A DNA stretch of 14,496 nucleotides, from assembly GCA_934700375.1 (NCBI GenBank), contig CAKUXT010000027.1, positions 1-14,496 of the forward strand, in the 5' to 3' direction. Position numbers and translations under genes: made by a program. Every line of letters begins with the position of its first letter. The stretch's first letter is position 1. Below are positions 1 to 5,801 of the stretch, piece by piece. The stretch comes from an uncultured Bacilli bacterium (GTDB taxonomy: Bacteria > Bacillota_I > Bacilli_A > RFN20 > CAG-288). The notes beneath the pieces are model-generated. The model ran no database searches, was not told the DNA's origin, and saw only the letters and a list, made by a program, of their open reading frames with translations.

Positions 1-76
1 GAATGATGTAAGCCTTGATGTTATCGGCTTTCATCTGATTCTGCAGGCGAGAGATTCTTTCATCAAAAACGTTCAT
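1..76 (-). CDS. Xaa-Pro aminopeptidase-like protein (M24 family), N-terminal fragment
   Basis: Only the first 25 codons are inside the window; the gene runs off the left edge. The ATG at 74-76 (minus) follows a clear AAAGGAGA ribosome binding site at about 82-89. The visible peptide begins MNVFDERISRLQNQMKADNI and continues KAYII. That resembles the start of the creatinase-like N-terminal domain of M24B aminopeptidase P enzymes (a helix of the type ERI..LR..M...I.AYII). These are cytosolic metallopeptidases that remove an N-terminal residue preceding proline. The gene starts 19 bases after the proS stop in the same direction, so it is probably co-transcribed with proS. The metal-binding catalytic domain lies outside the window, so the assignment rests on a short N-terminus and other creatinase-fold proteins cannot be excluded. 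Confidence 0.55.
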   Translation of the reverse strand, partial: MNVFDERISRLQNQMKADNIKAYII

Positions 77-95
77 GGCTTATCTCCTTTGATAA

Positions 96-1541
96 TTAGT
101 ATGCACGGCCGAAATAGACAACGGTATCAGCACCTTCTTCGCCGGTGTAGGAGTCTTTGCTCTGGAACGGGCGCTGATCGAAAGGCATGACTCTAGGAGT
201 AGCGTTGAACTCTTCCTTCATCTTCTTTTCGATATCGCCTTCCAAAGAAGACTTGACCATCATCTTGGCAAAGCCTTTCTGGTTGCCGACAACATCTTTG
301 ATTTCATCATAGTTATGGCATTCATAGATGTGTTCGTTGAGGAACTTCAAAGCTTTCTGATACATGCCCTCATGGATTTCATTGAGCAAGCCGGGAACCT
401 CTTTTTCAAGCTCTTCGATCGGCATGCTGGATTTGCTTCCGTCGTATCTCTTTGACAAAGTGGCCTGGCCCTTTTCGAGATCCTTCGGACCGATTTCGAT
501 ACGGAGAGGGATTCCCTTCATTTCGTACTGAGCGAATTTCCAGCCAGGAGTCTTGTTGCTGTCATCGAGATAGACTCTGACGCCTTCGGCTTTCAGCTTC
601 TCTTCGATTTCCTTGGCCTTCTTCAGGACTTCAGGATTGCTATCCATACGGATAGGAATGATGACGACCTGAGTCGGTGCGATCTTAGGAGGGAGAACCA
701 ATCCTTCATCGTCGCCGTGTACCATGATCAAAGCGCCTAAAAGACGTGTAGAAATACCCCATGATGTATAGTGAGGATATTCTATCTTGTTCTCTTTGCT
801 GAGATACTTGATGCCATAAGCTTCAGGAAATCCGGTTCCTAAATAATGGGAGGTTCCGCACTGAAGAGCCTGGCAGTCAGGCATCAAAGCTTCGATGGTA
901 TAAGTATCGACAGCGCCTGCGAATTTCTCGCTGGCAGGTTTCTGTCCCATAACGAAAGGAATGGCAAGAAGCTCTCTTCCCAAATCGTTGTAGTTTCTTA
1001 AGATGGTGAGCGTGAAGGCTCTTGCCTCCTCTTCGCTCTGATGAAGGGTATGGCCTTCCTGCCAGAGGAATTCGCTTCCTCTTAAGAAAGGTCTTGTTGT
1101 CTTTTCCCAGCGGACGACAGAGCACCACTGGTTGTATTTGACAGGAAGATCGTTATAGGAATGAACAACATCCTTGAAATGATCGCAGAAAAGCGTTTCG
1201 GAAGTAGGTCTTACAACCATCTCTTCCTGAAGCATCTTGTTTCCACCTCTTGTGACAACGGCGCATTCAGGGGCAAAACCGGAGATGTGATCCTTTTCCT
1301 TCTGAAGCAAGGACATCGGGATCAGACTAGGGAGATAGACGTTTCTGACGCCTAAGGCCTTGATTCTCTTGTTGAAGAAATCCTGAATCTCTTCCCATAA
1401 AGCATAGCCGTCGGGTCTATAAATGATAAAGCCCTTGGTCTTTGCATAACTCATCAATTCGGCTTTCAGACAGACATCTGTGTACCACTGTGTGATGTTT
1501 TCGCTTTTGCTTGTGATACTTGTGACTTTTTTCTCACCCAT
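96..1541 (-). CDS. proS: prolyl-tRNA synthetase, archaeal/eukaryote-like type without editing insert
   Basis: This class II synthetase charges tRNA-Pro in the cytosol. The 481-residue protein has the short form that lacks the INS editing domain of the roughly 570-residue bacterial type. Visible signatures are the proline-site motif RPTSE (111-115), motif 2 with RWEKTTRPFLRGSEF (about 144-158), the EGHTLH loop (162-167) and motif 3 with STRLLGALIMVHGDDEG (264-280). An anticodon-binding domain follows (about 287-385), then the C-terminal domain ending in the characteristic YFGRAY. In archaeal homologues that last domain carries a four-cysteine zinc site; here the equivalent positions (about 428-470) have no cysteines, so it is probably zinc-free. 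The ATG at 1539-1541 sits 5 bases after the stop of the upstream gene, and its AAGGAG site lies inside that gene's last codons, which suggests translational coupling. Very confident. Confidence 0.96.
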   Translation of the reverse strand: MGEKKVTSITSKSENITQWYTDVCLKAELMSYAKTKGFIIYRPDGYALWEEIQDFFNKRIKALGVRNVYLPSLIPMSLLQKEKDHISGFAPECAVVTRGGNKMLQEEMVVRPTSETLFCDHFKDVVHSYNDLPVKYNQWCSVVRWEKTTRPFLRGSEFLWQEGHTLHQSEEEARAFTLTILRNYNDLGRELLAIPFVMGQKPASEKFAGAVDTYTIEALMPDCQALQCGTSHYLGTGFPEAYGIKYLSKENKIEYPHYTSWGISTRLLGALIMVHGDDEGLVLPPKIAPTQVVIIPIRMDSNPEVLKKAKEIEEKLKAEGVRVYLDDSNKTPGWKFAQYEMKGIPLRIEIGPKDLEKGQATLSKRYDGSKSSMPIEELEKEVPGLLNEIHEGMYQKALKFLNEHIYECHNYDEIKDVVGNQKGFAKMMVKSSLEGDIEKKMKEEFNATPRVMPFDQRPFQSKDSYTGEEGADTVVYFGRAY

Positions 1542-1546
1542 GATTT

Positions 1547-3385
1547 TTATTTCTCCTTGTTGGTGTTTTTAAACGGAAGGTCAAACAATATTCTTCTCGG
1601 TGCCAGTTTCTTGGCATCGGACTTCAGGAAGTCAATCGACTCTTCATCGATGTTCTCCAGTCTTGAACTGGGCTGAGAGACTTCCTTGCATTCAAAGATT
1701 CTACCACCATTGACGATACCTGTTTCGATATCATCGATATGATCAAGGCCATAGAAGACAAGCGGAGTCTTATATGGCGTGTAGTAGGTGGCCTGAATCG
1801 TTCTTAAATCGTTGATGGCATCTTCATGATTTGTCGTAATGGTCGTGAAGGTATTAGGGACAAAGAAGTATTTAGCCATCCTGAGGATATTTGTTCTCGG
1901 GTTGCTGGAGAGCGTGTCGACGAGAAGAGCGATTTCGGTATTATCAGTCGTTCCAGTCTTCATATTTCTGAGGATGACATTGGTTTCGTCGGTCGTCGTA
2001 AGAAGGTCAGATGTCTTCACGCAGACGATCCATTTGATCTGAGGTGACTTGTTCTGAACGAACCGAACGAATTTATTTAAGGCACGATAAGGAAGAAGCA
2101 GGGCTATCTTCACGTCTTTTGCCGAACTTTTTGTCGCTGACTGAACTTTTCGATATAGACTGTCAAATAGCACATTGATGCCGCTTATGCCGCCGCATTT
2201 GACGTCTTCGGCCGTAGAGATGACATCATCGAAATCTTCAATCGATATGCCATATGGTTTCGGCCTGAGGATATAGAAGGACTGGAGTCCTGATTCGACA
2301 TCGTAGGTCGCAGAGAAGTAGAGACGGAAGGTTTCGTTCTTCAACAACTGCTTTACTTCCTCTTTTTGTATCTTTGCCTGTTCATAGCTTAAGAAGAAGG
2401 ACTCATCGTAGAGAAGGACACGGTCATTCTTGGTCTTTCCCTGACAGATCGCATCGGCCATCTTCTTCGCCTGCTCTTTTCCAAGCATGTAATTGCCTTG
2501 GTAGAGCGTACCAATCGTCACACCGATTGCGATTGATAAATCGATATCGGGTGAATTGAAGTTGAGATATTGCTGCAATGCGGTATAGATTGTGGAAGCG
2601 AGGTTCATCGTCATCAATTTCGAAAGAGATGTCGTATCGATGATGAGGAAGTCATTGGATGAGATCTTGCATAGCTTTCTGGATTTATTGAGATAGCGTG
2701 CGACCATATTCATGACACCGTTTTTCGCTTTCTCGATTGTTTTGAAATCTTCTTCGGTTGGATTGGCTGTCGTAAAGAAGAATTCGAAGTAGAGGATGGA
2801 ACCGAGAATGTCGGCATCGCATCCAGCTAAGAATCTCTTGCATTCCTCTTCGTTCTTGAGGAAATACTTTGTGGATGCCTTCTTGTTGATGTCGAAGTTT
2901 GCGCGTGTCGTTGCAACATAAGGCAACAGCTGACTTTCAAAGTGGATGATGTGATCGTCTCTGTTGATGGAAGTGAAGTTAAGAATCGACGCGCTGTATT
3001 TCTTTCCCTTGTTGATCTTGATATCGACCTGAAGAGATCGGCTCCCCAGATTCTTTTCGTTGAGGATAGCCTGGAACCACTCTTTGATTCTGTAGGTATC
3101 GGATCTTCTGAACTGAGCGAGGAATTCCTCCTCCGTATAATTCTTGACATTGGTCAGATTGATCTTGTCAAAGCTATAGTAACGCTTTCTTACGTAGTCA
3201 TAGGTGTAGACTCGGATATTGAAGTCGTTGCTTTCGATCTTCTCTCTTGTCTTTTTGTCAAGATGGCAATAAGCAAGGACAAAGCAGGCGACACAGAGCA
3301 GAACAAGGAAAACAAGCAATATCAAAAGCCATAGTAGTGTTCGGCTGTCAGGTGAAGCAAGCAAAGTCTTAATATAAATATTCAT
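1547..3385 (-). CDS. Membrane-anchored PAS-degenerate GGDEF-degenerate EAL protein
   Basis: The 612-residue protein has one strong N-terminal membrane segment (about 17-40) and a cytoplasmic remainder. Residues about 54-155 look PAS-like. Residues about 185-330 follow the GGDEF fold in outline: the context KISSNDFLII (240-249) matches the usual R-I-GGDEF-L-V-I strand, but the catalytic signature reads SSNDF. A later piece, SIAIGVTIG (284-292), matches the usual S.GI strand. Residues about 345-605 resemble an EAL domain: RLYFSATYDVESG (354-366) occupies the place of the QPI.D..TG strand, but the EAL tripeptide is replaced by YILRP. Neither cyclase nor phosphodiesterase activity is expected, so a sensor, scaffold or nucleotide-binding role is inferred. 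It is the first gene of the proS operon. The start has no visible Shine-Dalgarno sequence. Domain calls are by eye from fold landmarks; the exact function is unknown. Confidence 0.72.
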   Translation of the reverse strand: MNIYIKTLLASPDSRTLLWLLILLVFLVLLCVACFVLAYCHLDKKTREKIESNDFNIRVYTYDYVRKRYYSFDKINLTNVKNYTEEEFLAQFRRSDTYRIKEWFQAILNEKNLGSRSLQVDIKINKGKKYSASILNFTSINRDDHIIHFESQLLPYVATTRANFDINKKASTKYFLKNEEECKRFLAGCDADILGSILYFEFFFTTANPTEEDFKTIEKAKNGVMNMVARYLNKSRKLCKISSNDFLIIDTTSLSKLMTMNLASTIYTALQQYLNFNSPDIDLSIAIGVTIGTLYQGNYMLGKEQAKKMADAICQGKTKNDRVLLYDESFFLSYEQAKIQKEEVKQLLKNETFRLYFSATYDVESGLQSFYILRPKPYGISIEDFDDVISTAEDVKCGGISGINVLFDSLYRKVQSATKSSAKDVKIALLLPYRALNKFVRFVQNKSPQIKWIVCVKTSDLLTTTDETNVILRNMKTGTTDNTEIALLVDTLSSNPRTNILRMAKYFFVPNTFTTITTNHEDAINDLRTIQATYYTPYKTPLVFYGLDHIDDIETGIVNGGRIFECKEVSQPSSRLENIDEESIDFLKSDAKKLAPRRILFDLPFKNTNKEK

Positions 3386-3420
3386 AGTAAAAATAATATA
3401 TTGCTGTAAGCAACTATAAT

Positions 3421-3450
3421 ATTATAACTTTTCTTGAGCAAAGATAGCAA
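3421..3450 (-). promoter_or_regulatory. Promoter of the GGDEF/EAL-proS operon
   Basis: On the minus strand, TTGCTA (3445-3450) and a perfect TATAAT (3421-3426) are separated by 18 bases. Transcription would start near 3414, leaving a leader of about 28 bases. That leader contains a small hairpin, TTGCT-TAC-AGCAA, and no Shine-Dalgarno sequence. The -10 box is part of a local AT palindrome (ATAATATTAT). Confidence 0.5.
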
Positions 3451-3529
3451 TTCAAGACAAATTATATTATTATATTTTCATCCAAATCGATTCTTTGGAC
3501 ATTCTTTCCTTAAAGAGAGGTATAACAAA

Positions 3530-3778
3530 ATGGACATTTACGCAAAATTAAAGGAAATCTTATCTGAGTTAGTCAGCAAGGACAGCATCGATATCGATAG
3601 CATCACTCCGGAAACCGAACTTGATGAATTAGGCTTGGATTCCTTGGACAATGCTCAGCTTATCATCAGCATCGAAGAAGCCTTCAACCTTCCTGAGACC
3701 ACACCTGAAGAAATGGCATCTATTGTCACTGTCAAGGATGTAAAAGACCTCATCGAGAAAAAAAGATTAACAAAGTAA
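3530..3778 (+). CDS. Acyl carrier protein
   Basis: An 82-residue acidic helical protein with the phosphopantetheine attachment motif LGLDSLDNAQL; Ser38 is the expected carrier residue. ACPs carry growing acyl chains as thioesters in fatty-acid synthesis or deliver acyl groups to other enzymes. Length and the surrounding helices (ISIEEAFNLPE, then TVKDVKDLIEKK) are typical of FAS-type ACPs. The ATG at 3530 is chosen because it begins the ACP fold and follows AGAGAGG with good spacing; reading the frame open upstream to a TTG at 3434 would add 32 non-ACP residues. There are no fatty-acid synthesis genes beside it, so its partner enzymes must be encoded elsewhere. An imperfect inverted repeat (TCCAAA at 3481-3486, TTTGGA at 3494-3499) lies in the leader; no promoter is clear. 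Family assignment is firm, pathway is not. Confidence 0.92.
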   Translation: MDIYAKLKEILSELVSKDSIDIDSITPETELDELGLDSLDNAQLIISIEEAFNLPETTPEEMASIVTVKDVKDLIEKKRLTK

Positions 3779-3788
3779 GCAAAATATC

Positions 3789-3817
3789 TTGCAAATCCCC
3801 AAAAGATTTGATATATT
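3789..3817 (+). promoter_or_regulatory. Promoter of the tRNA-Asn/tRNA-Glu unit
   Basis: TTGCAA (3789-3794) and TATATT (3812-3817) are separated by 17 bases. The predicted start near 3824 is only a few bases before the tRNA-Asn 5' end at 3828. The spacer contains an inverted repeat, CAAATC (3792-3797) with GATTTG (3805-3810). The promoter begins 10 bases after the ACP stop, so the tRNAs need not depend on ACP transcription. Confidence 0.55.
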
Positions 3818-3827
3818 CTTGTTCGCT

Positions 3828-3903
3828 GCCTGCTTAGCTCAGTTGGTAGAGCAACCGGCCGTTAACCGGTAGGTCGTAGGTCCGAGTCCTACAGCAGGCG
3901 CCA
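3828..3903 (+). tRNA. tRNA-Asn (GTT), with C33 and C55
   Basis: A full cloverleaf can be folded: acceptor GCCTGCT/AGCAGGC with seven perfect pairs, D-arm GCTC/GAGC with G18-G19 present, anticodon stem ACCGG/CCGGT, T-stem GTAGG/CCTAC, discriminator G and an encoded CCA (3901-3903). The anticodon GTT is at 3861-3863. Two nearly universal bases are changed. The anticodon loop reads CCGTTAA, so position 33 is C instead of U. The T-loop reads TCCGAGT, so position 55 is C instead of U/pseudouridine. Folding is otherwise perfect, so the gene is not obviously decayed. It may be a functional but divergent tRNA, a specialised copy, or the result of sequence error. Confidence 0.92.
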
Positions 3904-3912
3904 TTCTTCCAT

Positions 3913-3988
3913 GGCCTGGTGGAGAAGCGGTTAACTCACATCCCTTTCAAGGATGCATTCACGGGTTCAAACCCCGTCCAGGTCACCA
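3913..3988 (+). tRNA. tRNA-Glu (TTC)
   Basis: Cloverleaf: acceptor GGCCTGG/CCAGGTC with one G-U pair, anticodon stem CATCC/GGATG, loop CTTTCAA with U33 present and anticodon TTC at 3946-3948, T-arm ACGGG/CCCGT with loop TTCAAAC, discriminator A, encoded CCA. The A discriminator is usual in Bacillus-type tRNA-Glu. It lies 9 bases after tRNA-Asn and is probably part of the same precursor transcript. Confidence 0.95.
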
Positions 3989-4000
3989 ACTGAAAACTTT

Positions 4001-4023
4001 AGGCCCAGAGATGGGCCTTTTTT
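4001..4023 (+). terminator. Rho-independent terminator of the tRNA unit
   Basis: Perfect 6-bp GC-rich stem AGGCCC (4001-4006) and GGGCCT (4013-4018) with a 6-base loop AGAGAT, continuing directly into a T run (to 4023). It begins 12 bases after the tRNA-Glu CCA end. Confidence 0.9.
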
Positions 4024-4079
4024 CATGCCTGTTGATCTGAAACATGAAAACCACCGGCGGGGAAATTCCTCGCTGGCGG
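4020..4079. repeat. Paired inverted repeats between facing terminators
   Basis: Two inverted repeats abut. The first is a perfect 8-bp repeat, TTTTCATG (4020-4027) and CATGAAAA (4043-4050). The second, 4051-4079, is a GC-rich imperfect hairpin: 12 bases on the left (CCACCGGCGGGG) pair with the right arm (about 4068-4079) with one mismatch and two G-U pairs when read on the plus strand. On the minus strand the second hairpin is followed by TTTT, so it could be a backup terminator for the cysteine hydrolase gene. The GC-rich arms differ from the surrounding AT-rich spacer and may mark a dispersed palindromic element. Confidence 0.6.
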
Positions 4080-4100
4080 AATCTGTCTGCTTCAAAAATC

Positions 4101-4134
4101 AAAAAACTCAGGCACAATTAAGCTTGCACCTGAG
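4101..4134 (-). terminator. Rho-independent terminator of the cysteine hydrolase gene
   Basis: Read on the minus strand: CTCAGGTGCA, loop AGCTTAAT, then TGTGCCTGAG, a 10-bp stem with two G-U pairs, followed by six T (4106-4101) and another T-rich stretch. It starts 25 bases after the stop of the gene at 4160. Confidence 0.85.
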
Positions 4135-4159
4135 CATTGAAATCTAAATAGAAAACAAA

Positions 4160-4681
4160 TTATTGAATCTCGACCTGCAATGACTTCATCACATCCAAAG
4201 CTTCTCTGTTCTTTTCCTCTGTAACGCCTCTGACACAGTCTTTTAAGACAACGACAGGATTTTCTCTGAAATAGGTTTTGACAAGAACTGCATTGGAGAC
4301 GACGCAGATATCGCTGCAGACACCGACAAGCGTGATGACATCGTCCTTGCTCTTGATTCTCTTCTTCAGTTCATCGATCAGAATCAAAGAACCGAAAGTC
4401 GGCTTTTTGATGACGATGGAGTTTCTTACAACGTTCTTTACCTCATCGATAAGTTCCCATCCTTTTGTGTTTTCGACACAGTGGACGACAGGAAGGTGTT
4501 TTCCTTCGCTGGTGCTCAGATAATCGTTATGATGGGTATCCTTGGTGAATAAGACATCGTTAGGTTTTCTTTTTGTGATTTCCTGTACAATACCAGGGAT
4601 GATGCTCTCTGCATCGAATGCGCTTAAGCTTCCTCTGATGAAATCATTCTGCATATCGATGACGACTAAAATATTTTTCAT
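4160..4681 (-). CDS. Isochorismatase-family cysteine hydrolase, nicotinamidase-like
   Basis: A 173-residue cytosolic alpha/beta hydrolase. The family triad is visible: Asp9 in VIDMQNDF (7-14), Lys92 or Lys93 in IKKPTFGS (91-98), and Cys126 in GVCSDICVVSNA (120-131). Candidate metal ligands are Asp48 and His50 in FTKDTHH, and His67 in HCVENTKGWEL (67-77), whose HC...T.G.E/EL context is typical of nicotinamidases that convert nicotinamide to nicotinate for NAD salvage. The length is near the short end for PncA. The ATG follows AGAGGT at normal spacing. It is divergent from the PLC gene and ends at its own terminator. The subclass is a judgement: another amide or N-carbamoyl hydrolase of the same fold remains possible. 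Confidence 0.85.
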   Translation of the reverse strand: MKNILVVIDMQNDFIRGSLSAFDAESIIPGIVQEITKRKPNDVLFTKDTHHNDYLSTSEGKHLPVVHCVENTKGWELIDEVKNVVRNSIVIKKPTFGSLILIDELKKRIKSKDDVITLVGVCSDICVVSNAVLVKTYFRENPVVVLKDCVRGVTEEKNREALDVMKSLQVEIQ

Positions 4682-4699
4682 GTGTTTTACCTCTTCAAG

Positions 4700-4728
4700 A
4701 GAATATAATCTTTCTCGAAGGAAGTCAA
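4700..4728 (-). promoter_or_regulatory. Promoter of the nicotinamidase-like gene
   Basis: On the minus strand TTGACT (4723-4728) is followed after 17 bases by TATTCT (4700-4705); an overlapping alternative is TTTGAC with TATATT (4702-4707) at 16 bases. The AGAGGT ribosome binding site lies between it and the ATG at 4681. Confidence 0.5.
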
Positions 4729-4761
4729 AGGAAACATTTTATCGATTTGGTGTCGCGTTGA

Positions 4762-4801
4762 TTGACTTGTTCCTCTTTTCTCGATAACATATTGTTACGA
4801 T
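4762..4801 (+). promoter_or_regulatory. Promoter of the PLC gene with overlapping inverted repeat
   Basis: TTGACT (4762-4767) and TAACAT (4785-4790) are separated by 17 bases. A near-perfect palindrome covers the -10 box: TCG(A)TAACA (4781-4789) and TGTTACGA (4793-4800), equal arms apart from one bulged A, around the trinucleotide TAT. Such placement suits a repressor site, but no regulator is identified. Confidence 0.45.
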
Positions 4802-4818
4802 TTAACAGGAGGAACGTT

Positions 4819-5799
4819 ATGCAAAAGAAAAAGAAACATGTCAGAAACTTTCTACTCTCCTTTTGTATGCTCGGTTCTTTTCTGTTTGAAATGACAATCA
4901 CATCACAAAGCCACCATCCTCTCCCTGCTGATGACTGGATGGCTGAAATAGACGGAAAAACAAAACTCAGCAATATATCGCTTCCTGGAACACATGATTC
5001 CTGTACGCAGTTTATCGGATTGAGTTATGTCTTCCGCTGTCAGAACTCCAGCATCAAAGCACAGCTTGAGAACGGCTATCGCTATCTTGATATCCGTCTT
5101 GCTCTTGACGAAAGCAATACGGATAAGCTGATCCTAAAACATAACTTCTCCAAATGCAGAAGATCAGGATCGATGTTTTCATCTGCCCTGTATCTCGATC
5201 ATGTCCTTGATGATGTCTACTCTTTCTTGGATCACCATCCAAGCGAGACTGTCATCATGTGCATGAAAAACGAAGAGCCGAATGATGATGTCTCACAGGT
5301 GAAGAAAGCATTGTTCGACGTGATTGAAAAGAGGAAAGAGGCTTGGTATCTTTCCAATCAGATACCGACGATGGATGAGGCAAGAGGAAAGATTGTCCTC
5401 GCGACAAGAATCGATGACAAAAAAGACGAACAGGACAAAGGCATTCAGTTCTTCTGGGATGATCAGGGGGACAGAGAAGTCCTTTCCGTCCCTGATAAAG
5501 AACATGCTATCTCCGATAAAGAATCCGTCTTTGTTCAGGATCGATATAACTATGATGTTTCAGATAAGATCGAAGCAATCCGATATAGCCTATCTGACTG
5601 CAAAGCATCGGATAAGAGTTTCTATCTCAACTTTGCATCGACTAGCGGCAAAGGAAAAATCGGCCATCCTGTCAAATATGCAAAAGCAATCAATGATTTC
5701 CTTCACAATTACAAATGGAAGGAAAAGAACTGCTATGGCATTGTCATTGTCGATTATGCGACAAGAAAGCTAGCTGAAAAAATCTATAGAACAAACTAG
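4819..5799 (+). CDS. Secreted phosphatidylinositol-specific phospholipase C-like protein (X domain)
   Basis: The 326-residue protein has a basic N-terminus and a hydrophobic stretch (about 10-24), consistent with an exported enzyme or signal anchor. Catalytic-domain landmarks of bacterial PI-PLC are in order: SNISLPGTHDS (51-61) with the general-base His59 and neighbouring Asp60; the GYRYLDIRL strand (86-94) with Asp91 and Arg93; LILKHNF (104-110) with the second catalytic His108; FLDHHPSETVIMCMKNE (136-152); and a late IVIVDYA strand (308-314). Bacterial members cleave phosphatidylinositol or glycosyl-PI without calcium. The ATG at 4819 is preferred because AGGAGG lies 7-8 bases upstream, and the earlier in-frame TTG at 4762 is itself the -35 box. 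There is no lipobox. Its stop is only 2 bases from the stop of the facing phosphoglycerol transferase gene. Substrate is not determined by sequence. Confidence 0.88.
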   Translation: MQKKKKHVRNFLLSFCMLGSFLFEMTITSQSHHPLPADDWMAEIDGKTKLSNISLPGTHDSCTQFIGLSYVFRCQNSSIKAQLENGYRYLDIRLALDESNTDKLILKHNFSKCRRSGSMFSSALYLDHVLDDVYSFLDHHPSETVIMCMKNEEPNDDVSQVKKALFDVIEKRKEAWYLSNQIPTMDEARGKIVLATRIDDKKDEQDKGIQFFWDDQGDREVLSVPDKEHAISDKESVFVQDRYNYDVSDKIEAIRYSLSDCKASDKSFYLNFASTSGKGKIGHPVKYAKAINDFLHNYKWKEKNCYGIVIVDYATRKLAEKIYRTN

Positions 5800-5801
5800 T
5801 C

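Noticed and set aside
2942..3334. 130-codon open frame opposite the GGDEF/EAL-like gene
   Set aside because: Antisense shadow of a well-supported coding region, with no start signal of its own.
3434..3529. Upstream extension of the ACP reading frame from a TTG codon
   Set aside because: It adds 32 residues unlike any ACP, has no ribosome binding site, and the internal ATG at 3530 has one and starts exactly at the ACP fold.
3953..4147. Small plus-strand open frame
   Set aside because: It overlaps tRNA-Glu and two terminators and has no ribosome binding site.
4685..4700. Lipobox in the PLC signal region
   Set aside because: The only cysteine in the hydrophobic stretch of the protein encoded from 4819 is preceded by LSF, which does not fit the lipobox, so a lipoprotein call is not supported.
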